A DNA stretch of 64,000 bases from Apostichopus japonicus (taxonomy: Eukaryota > Echinodermata > Holothuroidea > Aspidochirotida > Stichopodidae): assembly GCF_037975245.1 (NCBI RefSeq), contig NC_092568.1, forward strand, positions 35,440,501 through 35,504,500. Direction: 5' to 3'. Of the stretch, positions 12,401-23,348 are shown in pieces. The notes under the pieces are model-generated. The model was not told the origin of the DNA and did not search any database. It saw only the letters and a list, made by a program, of their open reading frames with translations. The translations under genes were made by a program, and so were the position numbers. The first letter of the stretch is position 1. Every line of letters starts with the position of its first letter.

Positions 12401-13306
12401 GATGCAACTGGACATCACCATGGCGTATAATGTTTACGCTGCTGTTTTTTCAGGGAGTTTTTTTGAACAGTAATACAATTTTAAAATTGATAAAACGTAT
12501 CGAAAATATACTATTCTGAAGGCTCTGAGCTTGCAAATTATACCCACACATCAACAAGCGTTTTGCTGATTAATAATTATAGGCTTATCTATCTCCAAAT
12601 GAAAATTCTTTGAGGAGAATTAAGTAAAACAAACGTAATGAATGAAAATGATCGACCTAACAATATTTGATTGTATTTCAATTTGGGGGTAAGACTGACG
12701 ACATGTGAAGTGTCCACAGCATTTTAATAACAGACAACATTTCTCAGATAAAATACTAAAAGTCCCATTAGCTCATTATCTTAACTTCCAATAGGCTGAT
12801 CAGTCATTCCTTGATTTCAAGTATATTATACAAATATATTAGGTTTTCAATATTTCAGATATGAATTATACATGTTGTTTACACACCACTATGAGAAAGC
12901 ATCAGGGGGGACAAAGGTTGAAACAATCAGTATTTTTTCAAGCATTTTGAGCATTCAAAGAAAAATTCATTTTTGACAAAACTGAACGAGGTATTTAATC
13001 TAAGCATCATGGTGAAATTTTTCATTCATTTCCTACATACCGTTTCGGGAATTAAAAAGTTGATATGTTTTGTATCTAAAGTGATCTTGGCGCTACCAAT
13101 TGCACGTGATGTCACAGATGCACAATGACAAAGCATGTTTTTTGTAAATATTCAATATTTAATATTTACTTTATGTGATTAAATATTTTCAAGTTTTCAC
13201 TGTAAGGGTATAGGAAGTAAAGTTTATGCAATGGCATTGGACATCATATTCATTCATATTCAATTCACTTTAAATTACTAATCGATTCATACGCCGATCA
13301 ACTGAC
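9471..13306. other. Repeat-poor intergenic stretch, no gene recognised
   Basis: This is the longest stretch here with few obvious repeats and more balanced base composition. No convincing exon was found. Segments at about 10640-10900 and 12000-12430 stand out by composition and by homeodomain- or Fox-type motifs (TTAATCCC near 12019, GTAAATATTTA near 10751), which suggests possible cis-regulatory DNA. That is inference only. Confidence 0.4.
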
Positions 13307-13314
13307 CCCTGACA

Positions 13315-13582
13315 CAGGCGTGTAGCCAAGGGGGGGGGTGCGAATGGGGCGGCCTCCCCCTCCCGTTGAACATATTTTTTTATGATATCGCTAGTAATTT
13401 CAAAATAGAAAATGCTTAGATGCAACTAACAAGGCCTGGGAAGTGTCATTTCCAGCGATCTGGGAGGCATTTTCGGCCAAAATTTTCAGGTACGCTTTGC
13501 GCCAACTCATGGTGGCGCTACGCTTAGATAGTTTGCTTACAAGCTTTGCCCTTCCCTAGGCAAAATCCTCACTACGCGCCTG
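13315..13582. mobile_element. hAT-like MITE, 268 bp
   Basis: The termini are imperfect inverted repeats: CAGGCGTGTAGCCAAGG at the left, and the complement of CAGGCGCGTAGTGAGG at the right. They are flanked by a near-perfect 8-bp duplication, CCCTGACA at 13307-13314 and CCCTGACC at 13583-13590. 8-bp TSDs and CAG...GGCGTAG-type ends are typical of hAT elements. The interior is closely similar to about 7080-7230. It has no coding capacity. Confidence 0.8.
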
Positions 13583-13590
13583 CCCTGACC

Positions 13591-13910
13591 CCCACCCCTC
13601 TCCCAAATGCTGCTATGAATTTTCCTCATACGAACATAACCTCTTTAATGGATCTCTATACCAGACCACATGTGATCTTTTACTCTGATGTGTCTGTTTA
13701 CAGTTTGTTTTTCTTGCTTCGGACTACCACATAGCAGGACTGGTCAGCGATTGAATATACACACCTCGTCCTCTTGATTTTTCCTACTGATTAACCTAAG
13801 CAAAGGTTACCTTTCATTACGCCAATCAAAATATTTGGTAAACTAAGCGTTCGGTTGAGTGATCAAACGAAATTGTGTAGTGTGATATGGTTGACCACAC
13901 AGGTCGTTCA
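13591..13910. other. Intergenic, no gene seen
   Basis: Short AT-rich stretch between the MITE and the tandem duplication. Nothing recognised. Confidence 0.5.
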
Positions 13911-14264
13911 CATGGACATTCATCTTAGCGGAAAGTTAGGCTGTATCTTTCTTTCTTTTTTTCTTTCCATGCATCCAGTCAATAGCCTGCACCGTGGTGT
14001 ATAGGGAAGTTTCATGGAAGGGGGTAGTGGGGGTGTTTTGGGAGAAGGGCTATGTGAGGCACACATAGAGGGTGCATATAATCTTCAAATGGACATTCAC
14101 GTGGACATCCATTGTAGGGGAAAGTTAGGCTATATCTCTTTTCTTTCATACATCCAGTCAATAGCTTGCACCGTGGTGTATAGGGAAGTTTCATGGCAGG
14201 GGTAGTGGGGGTTGGAGGAGAAGGGCTGTGTGAGGCACACATAAAGAGTGCATAGTCTTCAACT
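13911..14264. repeat. Tandem duplication, unit about 185-190 bp, two copies
   Basis: Copy 1 (about 13911-14098) and copy 2 (about 14100-14264) share GGAAAGTTAGGCT, CATCCAGTCAATAGC, TGCACCGTGGTGTATAGG and GAGAAGGGCT, in the same order and at matching offsets. Short open frames run through it on both strands but none resembles a known protein. It is probably a local segmental duplication. Confidence 0.85.
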
Positions 14265-17200
14265 GGGAAATCAAATACAATTTTGCCGGTAAGTTACTTG
14301 CAAAGTGGTCAGTGGTGATACACTAGTTTGCCAAAAGAGAGAAAAGAGTTGGAGACGACAAAGGATCCGGTTTTATGGCATTCCAGCCCTCCACATCCTC
14401 TCCCTCCACGACTGCGCCAATTATCGAATGCACGAGTATGCATAGAGTGCACCGTAGGGGGTGAGGTGGGAGGCATGGCGCCCAGATATTTTCAGAGTAT
14501 TGATATCCATGCAAGCGTGGTACCGATATGTGCGGCACAATTGGCACCACTGAAGTTTTGGGTTCCCACTCCTCCACCCCCACCCACCATCTGCCAAATC
14601 TTGAAACATGTGTTGGGGCTGAGGGGGTACATCATGTGATATCTATATAAGCACCCGCATTTTGTGCCGAACGCGCGGTTTCGTCTATAACCCTGCGTCG
14701 TTTCACCGGCATCGTAGTCTTACCATACACTGTGACCCAGTCAAAATCAACACAGTCTCGCTCTTGACACTTTGAAGCTCTACAGAGGAATATCATCATC
14801 ACAAATATTTAGTTTTATCGCTGCTAACTGAAAGGGCTATTGACTGGCAACACCTCTCGTGGCCCAAACAGGAAGAGCAATCACAAAAGTTATGTAGGTC
14901 TTCCTACAGAAATCGACCCGGTTTTAGCAGATATAAAAGCCCGAAACCGATCTGTAATAATATTTTGACCAGAGTGACTCAATTGATATCCTTTCAAGTC
15001 AACTCGCTCTCAATTGTAGTCTTGTTTACCACCGCTTTCCTGTTTTGCTGATTTCTAACTTGTTATCGTCAATTTTTTTTTCTTTTTCTTACAGCTTTCT
15101 TCTTAACACCGCCTTTAAAACGGCTGTTCAGTTTATTGGGTTTTCTTCTTTTAAGAACGTTTTAAGAACACACAGATTTTTAAGAACTTGATAAATAGAC
15201 ATGTAGAACAGCAGACACCTCTACTCCAATACAAACTAGGTCATTATTTGTCGGTCGCTCTGGTAACTCGTTGTAACTGACTTGTTAACACGTTCTCAAT
15301 GCGAGTCATGGCATTCTGTCAGTCGCAGTAGGGGGTACCTTTAAGATTTCACACATTTTCGTACTCTTAGACAATAGCAAGATCAAACTTCGTTACAGTA
15401 TCAATTCGAATAGCGGTACCTGTGAAGATCGAATATATATTTTGTATCGTTAACTTTTTTAGAAATTTTTTACACCCACTACAAAAGGAAGTTGACATTT
15501 CTTATGCATTTGTGGGTATTGGACATATTGTTTGTTGTGTCGCGATATCGAGTGTAAACGACACAACATTTACCGAACTTGACGTTGTTTGTCAGATTTA
15601 CGTAGGCAGATTTGACTGAACCAGAAAGGTAAACCATCCATGGTACTAAATAACATAAAGACATTTCATCATTGATTGGTTACAAAACAATTGTCAACAT
15701 TTCTTTGTTCTTTTTTTCCTTAGAAGGAAATGGTTCCACCAAAAATTGCGAAAACATTTAAATAGTGATGGTGTCTTGCAGACGGAAAAACAAGGCCGAA
15801 ATTTAAATCTTGAACGTGGGAGGGTGTGGAGCAGCCGCGAAGGAGGGTAAAGAGGGAATGAGGTGGGGTCAGGAAGGAAATAAAATCGTAACTGCTTTGA
15901 AACTGGCCTTATAAAACGATCAAGATTCTGAGAAGGTTATTCAGGTGCAAAGGTATTTTCAAGACATGCATGTAAACAAAAACTGAAATATCATACAAAA
16001 AATTGTGCTATAACAGATTAGTTTCCAACTGGCTGCAAAATTGACCCTCATCCATATAGCCTCCAAAATTTAGCTTGCCATATCAAAAAGCTGACTTGTG
16101 AATGTTCCCTTTGCATTACCCCGGCTTCCCCCTTTCCGATGAGGTAAGATAATTCACACAATTTTGATGCAAACGAAAGCAAGACACACAAACAAAAAAA
16201 AAGGTGGAAACGGTGACGTAGTGTTATCATTATCGTTACACCTGTTTGCTTCAAGTTCAATTTTGGTGCAAACCGTACCAGCGTGAAACGTCAATATCTT
16301 CACAAATGACATGCTTGCAGGAACTGAATGTATGAAATTTCTCAAATTCACCTGTATTACCTGTGTTCAGTTTTGGGAAGTAACCAGGTGCGAAATCTTG
16401 TATAACTATAGCCTATGCCTAAGTAATTGTATATAATGCATGTCGTCACCAGATCAAGTTAACGAAATCCAAAAACTAGGTATAAATATCCAGTACTGGC
16501 ACGGCAAGTATGCTACTAGCAAATCTTGAAAATCATATTTACCCTACAATTGCCCGACAGAAGACCCCCCCCCCCACCCACACCAATACACTTAAAAGTT
16601 CTTATATAACGTAGTATAGCATCTTTGAGAATTAAGAATACATTAAGACCTCAAATGTGAAGCTGAATCTACAAGAACCTATTTTATATTTCATAATTGA
16701 TAGTCGATCTCTGATTATATTTTAGTCTACGCAGCACCCTTGCTTCCGTGGAGGGCTGCTATTCTTCTTAAAAGCAAATACAAGCAAACGCCGGTGTTTC
16801 GCTCAGTGTTATGTTATTATAATTACTTATGAATACAAAGATTGGCACATACGTATGAATAAAATGCAAATATATAGTGAACATTGTCATATAATACTGA
16901 TTAAAGAGTGATGCCAACTTGTAACCATTGTAGCATATCTAGAATTTTTTGTTGTGTGTGTGTCACTCCCTTCAAATTCCCTTTAAATTCATCCTCCCCT
17001 TTAAATTTAACCCCCCCCCCCCTCCCTTATATTTCTCTCTCTCTCTCTTCGTATAGCTGTGAGTGGAATTCCAATTCTTTCACTGTCAGGTGTCAAACAG
17101 TGTCACCGCCAAGCAAGTGCCTCAAGTCCTCTAATTTGTTGATGAAATGAAATATTGTTTGTGTTCTCAGGAATAGAAAGCCAGGAGTATATACCTGTTT

Positions 17201-18782
17201 TATTTTAAAGGTTTCAAGAAGATCCTCTGCGTGGGGTACGCCAGGCGTGAATGATATTTGCAATTTGTGTGAAATGAATAAATGTGGCCCAGACTTAAAA
17301 CCAACAAACACATTACGTACCTCACTTGACTATAATAATAGAGTACAAAGGTACCTTACACCTCGACGACGCCTTAGGGTATTATTATTGGCCCTCGATA
17401 TTCCATTACTATTATCAACCTATACCATCATCCTGATCGAAACTTGGGCAGTATTATCAGATTTTAATATGACAAAGTAATTCACTTAATCCTTCCCAAG
17501 AATGGGTTTGTTTAGATTCGACAAGTCATGTCGTTTACTTGCATCGATCTCCTCTGATGTGGGATAGCTTGAAATTTTGCTGCTAGCCATTTTAAGAGGG
17601 ATCAATATTCCCAAATATTATAAATGAAAAAACGAGAAGAATGAAAAGAAGGTTAAAAAAAAGAGGATAAGGAAAGTGACTTCTTGCCTCCTTTTTCAGA
17701 ATGACATCATATTCAGACTCGTGGGCTAGGGAGATCATAGCTTAGGCTATCAGCACGATACGTTAGGCAATTGTTCTAACTTATTTCGCATTTTGGTGGT
17801 CATGGCAATGCTTACTATGATTTTACGACATATATATAAGCCCACCAACGATTTGCTCGAAGTAACGCTGTAATTGATCCGACCATAGGACGAACAATAT
17901 CCGCGTGCATTTTACAATGTCTAACATTTATATAACGAACCATTAATAATTTCGTTTAATTAGACTAAACATTGATATTATTATAGAGAGGATCCCATGA
18001 AAGTGCACTTCATTAGCTTGGTTAATCAGGATTCATTTGCAAATATGAAGAAAAAAATGCAGATATTTGAAATTTTCCGATTTACTGATATGTGATTTAT
18101 ATACTGCAATGAAAAAGAAGGCTAGGGGACGAAATGAACTTAAAGGATAAAACCTAAAATCATGAAACGCTTAACGGGGAGGGGGACCCAAGACCACCCT
18201 GGATGGAAGTCGGCTTCAACGACCCCAGGATACACCTCCTCCTTTTCAAAGTTCTTGCGAATGGTTAGTAACTTTAGAAAACTTCCTGCAGACTATCTGT
18301 GGTATTTGGCGCGAAAGAGATCACCGGTTCGTTGGCAGACGAACGACACTGCTTGAATATGGTTTACTGATGTTATACTTCTCGATACGCCATGGGTACG
18401 TAGTAATTTCATTGGAATATATTGGTATATGCCGGTAGTGTTCATGAATTCAGTCTTCACAACTTAGACACAATACTGATCGGTTGAAGATTGACGGTTT
18501 ATTAAATTGAGCGTTATCCGATTCGATATTTCAAGTATACTTGACATTGACATGGACTTTCAAAGTTCTACGCAAGCTCAATTTTTTTTGAATGAAATAT
18601 ATGTGTGTTTGTCATTCGTTTATCACAATATCAGGAAATCGACCTTTAAACATAAAGCGATACCTTTTCCTCTAAACAAGCATGATTTAAACAAATACTT
18701 CCGCGTAACTTCCATCCATCCAAACAAACAAACAGAACAAACCTTTTTGGTAATACAGAAGAAAAGTAGGATACACCATAGC
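14265..18782. other. Intergenic, no gene recognised
   Basis: Mixed unique and low-complexity sequence. TATATAAG lies at about 14647 and TATAAAAG at about 14931. A polypyrimidine tract plus TTACAG acceptor-like site ends at 15094. Without a recognisable exon these are only weak hints of a transcript. Poly-C tracts occur near 16566 and 17011. Confidence 0.4.

Positions 18783-18821
<39 letters not shown>
18783..18821. repeat. (TA)n followed by (GA)n microsatellite
   Basis: TA repeats run to about 18801, followed by AGAGAG repeats to about 18821. They form the left border of the unit containing the ribozyme-like motif. Confidence 0.9.
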
Positions 18822-18970
18822 TAGGTTGGCGTCTATCTTGGCGCAGAGTGCTCTATGTCCAGTGGACAGAGCGGAATATATACTCGTTAAAGAGTTGTCT
18901 GACGATCGCTATAACGCGTGAAACTCCGAGTTACAACTACTAGTGTTCCACTAGTCTCATCTAGTATCAA
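18822..18970 (+). repeat. Structured interspersed unit carrying a hammerhead-like motif
   Basis: This is a segment of about 150 bp with higher GC than its flanks, bounded by TA tracts on both sides. It has several complementary arms. GCTCT/AGAGC with GTCC/GGAC lies around 18849-18872, the hammerhead-like core is at 18893-18938, and a 7-bp hairpin ACTAGTG-TTC-CACTAGT is near 18939-18955. The combination suggests a small non-autonomous retroelement or Penelope-like terminal fragment. Family membership was not recognised. Confidence 0.55.
18893..18938 (+). ncRNA. Hammerhead ribozyme-like motif (type I topology)
   Basis: The conserved core CTGACGA (18899-18905, CUGANGA) and GAAA (18920-18923) are both intact. 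Stem I pairs AGTTGT (18893-18898) with ACAACT (18933-18938), 6 bp perfect. Stem II pairs C907-C909 with G916-G918 (plus 18000), 3 bp, but the pair next to the core is T906 opposite T919 instead of G-C. Stem III is short: ACT (18923-18925) with AGT (18929-18931), loop CCG. The predicted cleavage site follows T18932 (GUU triplet). Short stem III is known in animal type I hammerheads of Penelope-like elements and retrozymes. The stem II mismatch may weaken or abolish activity. Confidence 0.7.
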
Positions 18971-19037
18971 TATATATATATATATATACATATATCCATA
19001 TATCCATATATATATCCATATATATGTATAAATATAT
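18971..19037. repeat. (TA)n with CCATATA interruptions
   Basis: TA repeats contain repeated ATATCCATATATCC blocks and form the right border of the ribozyme-bearing unit. Confidence 0.9.
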
Positions 19038-22000
19038 ACTGGCGCATGCGCAAATCATCGACTGATCTAATGAGGTTGTTCGTGGCGCCATGACGCCAAA
19101 CTTGATTGGCCTATTTGATGAACAATTATTGTTATAGACTGGACTTGCATGACCGCAGAATATAATTGGGGGGGGGGGGATGAGGATTGAGGCAAAGGCT
19201 TATAATCACCATTTTCCATATAATAAAATACCTGCTTTGAAAATGTTAGCCGTATATATGTCCTTCTGTGTATCGGTATTTATGTGTGCTTCCAAACTTT
19301 GAATGAATACTGCGAGATTAACCGATAGATGACTCCCCTGCGGCTGTTACTAATTAGATTCAAAGCAGAGTTTTTAGTTGAGTTTGATAAATGTTTGGAC
19401 GCTTATCAATATTAAAAAAAAGAAGACATTTCAGTTTACTAAAATTGTTAACCAAATATATATAGAAAGCCGCTTCAGGAAGTTAAAAAAAAAACATTCA
19501 ATCTTATTTTGTGTAATACTAGTAGATTATGAAAATTATTCACTAAACGCAATTAATAAGCCGCTTTCAGGAAGTAGGGTAAAATTGGTTTTACATCATC
19601 CTGTCACAAGAGCTGACTTTTTTTTTGTATAACGCAAAGCGCGTCATAAAATAAACGAAAAAACAAAACTTGAATATGTTGATGAATTCACACAACAATG
19701 TCATATAAATCTGAATTTTCTTTTCACAACAAGTAATAAACTATATGATTATGTATCGAAACAATTTTCACTTTGAAAAACAAAGTACGACGAACTTTTC
19801 ATTTGAACAAATAGTACGTTATATACCAAAGCTGACATTGTTTTCTTATATAGGCCTAAAGAGAATGTCACGAGTTTTAATCCCAATTGTTGCGTAATAT
19901 ATAAATAGAGGTTATTCAAATGCCTGGTTCACTGACAACTCTCTGGGTAGGGAATTGAAAGAGAGATGTTCTGGAGGGCTGTTGCTGAATAAAATTCTTG
20001 GTCAAATTTTTCGTAGATTTTTTCTTACAATTTTATATGTTTGTATCTGGCAACGACAGCGTTAGTGATTTAATTAAATTAGGTAATGTACAAATAGGCC
20101 TATAGATTTCTTTTCCTTCAAATGAGCATCGTGGTATTTTTTATATACAAACAAGTTGCACATCGATATATGATATTTCAAAAGACAAGTCAACAGAAAT
20201 TAATTATAAATAAACTATAAGATACTATAATATAGCTATATATATAAACTATAATATATCTGTTGCAAAGCGTATGATATGATGACGTCACAGAGCAGAA
20301 ACTGTTATCCACTCCTTGGAGTAAAGAATGGGTGTACCTTGTACCTTGTTCAAGATCATTTGAATTCAAACATCACATTTAGAGTTAAGAACAAGATTTC
20401 TAGATGGAGCTATCAGCTTACAATGAAGAATATTATTTTCTCTCCCATACAAGTGTCACATTATTTACCACAAAGAAATTCTACCAAACCTTTACTTTCT
20501 GTTTATATTCTTGTTGATTTATCCTTAAAATGTGCATGATATATAATTGGAATGTTTCCTTAGCTGCAAAACAATGTTCTCTGTATTTAGCCAATTGATT
20601 TGATCAAGATGCAACTTCTTTATGGATAAACGGTTTCAATATTATAAAGAAAAACCAAAAAATGTCATCTTAATTTCCATAATGACATCATGCATTCACT
20701 CTACTGTTGCCAGAAGCATTCGCAAAATATCCTCACCAAATTATCCCTCCCCCCCCACAAAAAAAAAATGTTTTTAATAACTTCGCCATACAAACTGCAA
20801 TTTGGATGTGGTTTGCACTGCCAGCAAGCAATTCCACCCTTTAATTAAAGGTGCGGGCTGACAAGGGAGGCTGATAGGGGGGGGGGGTGTTGGCGGGGGA
20901 GAGGTATCCGAAAAAACAGGTTAGAAAAGGACTCACGAACTTGACTTTTCACTGACTGACCACGAAAAAAAAAAGTACACGGGAGATTATCAACTGAACT
21001 TGGTAGCCTAGAGACCGTACAGCAGTTTGCTTGATTATTATAACACCAAAGTACGTTAACTTTTTGTCATAATAAATAAATTCGCCAACAATTGCTACCG
21101 TCACATGTTTGACAGGAAGTTTCTACCCAAACAGTTTAATTCAATTTCACTCACAAAATAAACTGACAAACTTGAATGGAGATATTCAAACAAGAAGAAC
21201 AAAACGATTATGGAGACGGTCGGCTGCAAGGATTAATGAATTATTATTCTTTTCTTTTTTTCTTCTTTTTAATAAAAAATATAGTCTAAAGGTGAATTTG
21301 AGATTCATCAGCTTTTGTGGCAAATTTTTGTATTCTATAATTACTCATTGATTATCCATCGAGTGGGAGGGCTTTAAGAATGAATTAATGAATGAATTAA
21401 TGAATAAAATCATGGGTATACTACCCCCCCGCCCATCTCCACCCCCACTTACCCCCTCCCCGCACACACAGATTGACGTCAATTCCTAGTGTACAGTACT
21501 TAAATATATAACTTGTATATGCAGTACAACCTCAACAGTCGAAAGTTCTTAAACATAGTTCAAAAAATAATGCACCAATAATCCCCCACCACACCCTCCC
21601 AACCCCCCACCCCCCCCCATTGTTGGTGCCCCCTGGATAAGGCCAAAGCCTTTAATGCATGTACCAAAATACTCCGTGCAATTATTAAACGGGTACAGAA
21701 AGGGTTTCGTTGACAATAATGTTTTTCATATTGCCATATTTTTCTTTTAGGGTAGAATTTTGTTGAACCAGCAAAAACTTCAGAGAGTGGGCCGGCCGGT
21801 ATTATTGACATTGGTTTTACTGATTGTTGTGTTCTCCACAGAAATACCACAAAATGACTCTGATGTTTTTGTTACATTATGATCTGTCAAAATAATGTAG
21901 GCCTAATGCAAGATACAAACACATTCCTGTATCATTGCAATGTTTAAAAGCAAACCTATAAAATCTATATTCTTTAAACGGAAAAAAAAGCCTTATGCCA

Positions 22001-22159
22001 CCTTTTGTTTAAAACCAACTGATTAGTGCTCGAAATAACGTGCATTTTAATTAAGCTAAGACAAATTTGAAATATTATTTCGTCACATAATTATTTCAGT
22101 AGCGATCAACTCATAAATATACTTTTCAAAATAGTTGGTCTTCCAAAAGAAGATTCTTC
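19038..22159. other. Intergenic, no gene seen
   Basis: AT-rich sequence with poly-G runs at about 19168-19178 and 20878-20887 and poly-C runs near 21425 and 21605. TAGGCCTA palindromes occur near 19853, 20095 and 21898. No recognisable exon. Confidence 0.5.
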
Positions 22160-22265
22160 ATAGTTCACTGACAGGCAAAAGATATATGCCAAAAGACATA
22201 TTGCCATAAGACCATGTCTATGACAAAAGACATGTCCAAAGACATAAGACATATGCAAAACACAT
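22160..22265. repeat. Short degenerate repeat of AAAGACATA
   Basis: AAAAGACATA/AAGACATGTCC-like words recur about six times in 100 bp with irregular spacing. It is a simple degenerate tandem repeat. Confidence 0.6.
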
Positions 22266-23058
22266 ATATGCTATAATTTCCCAACCTTTGTGCCTTCTCC
22301 ACTTTAATTGATACGGAACTTGACCAGCAAGATATTATTTGAATTCTTTCGAGAAAGAAAAAGGGTGACAAAAACTATGTTAAAAATTTAAAATATTGTA
22401 GGTCGGCCTTTACGATCTCCCACCCCCCTCCCCCCTTCCACCATCCCTCAATTGACCAGCAGTTGCATGCTTGTATCAGCAAATTGTTTCCAAAAATTCA
22501 TTATCATAAAAACAAAACTTCATGGATTTTCTGTATACGTATTTCTGACAGGACAAAGACTCCACACAAGGAAAGCCAAAGATGTATATATAGGAAAGGG
22601 ATGTGGTGATTTTAAACAAGTTAAGTGGAAGATGTTTAAAACGTTCTCTGTCCACAAACCTTGTAAGTATCCACAGTTCCGTTTGAAAACAACCAAGGAA
22701 AACAGAATCCATCCAAGGGTTGAGAGTGTCTGAAAACAAGTAAGACCGCACTTGGCAGACAATTGGGCGACACTCTTTTCCTTATTGCCGTAATCTATAA
22801 CCAAACGCGAAACAGTTGAATCAGAAAACTGTTAAACAAAACGGCTGTTGGCTTACTTCTGTGTATATCATTTTAAACTTTCAATGACAACATAAAAGTA
22901 AACCACTGGTGCTAACCGGAGGAAGTGTATGATCCGTATGAGTTTTCTGGCTGCGTATAATTATTATCAGATGCCAAGATACCGAAACGGTTTGGAATTT
23001 TGAGCGAAGTAAAATTCTTTCTTGAAACTTTATTGATGAAAATTCACTTAGGCTGGTT
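22266..23058. other. Intergenic, no gene seen
   Basis: Open frames of about 90 codons overlap on both strands at 22452-22804. They lack recognisable domains and credible splice context. Confidence 0.45.
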
Positions 23059-23348
23059 TCAAGGACGGATATAGGATTTAAGAGAGGAGAGGGGGTTGTC
23101 CCTGGGGTTTGTAAAGCCGACTCTCATGTAAAGGGATCTGGGGATCTTTCCCAGAAGAAAAAAAAATCAAATTTAAAAAATGAGATGCTGCATTCTGAGT
23201 CATACTTAGGCATTAACTTTGGTCTCTAAGTTGGTCAACAACCAAAGCTAGGTATACTTAATAGCTTCTGTCATGTTTTTGTTTAGGGTAGAAAAGGGAT
23301 ACAAATCACCCCCCCCCCCCCCTACCTCTTGGATCCTCGCCTTTTGTT
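23059..23348. mobile_element. Possible degraded hAT-like element
   Basis: The left edge CAAGGACGGATATAGGATT and the right edge, poly-C then CTTGGATCCTCGCCTTTTG, look like diverged inverted ends of the CAAGGGCGGATCC type. The flanking 8 bp do not match, so the boundaries are uncertain. Confidence 0.35.

Noticed and set aside
14931-15094. TATAAAAG box followed by a strong splice-acceptor-like site
   Set aside because: No coding exon or poly(A) context could be tied to it. TATA and acceptor words are frequent by chance in AT-rich DNA.
22452-22804. Overlapping 90-codon frames on both strands
   Set aside because: No recognisable motif or codon pattern. Both strands are equally open, as expected by chance.
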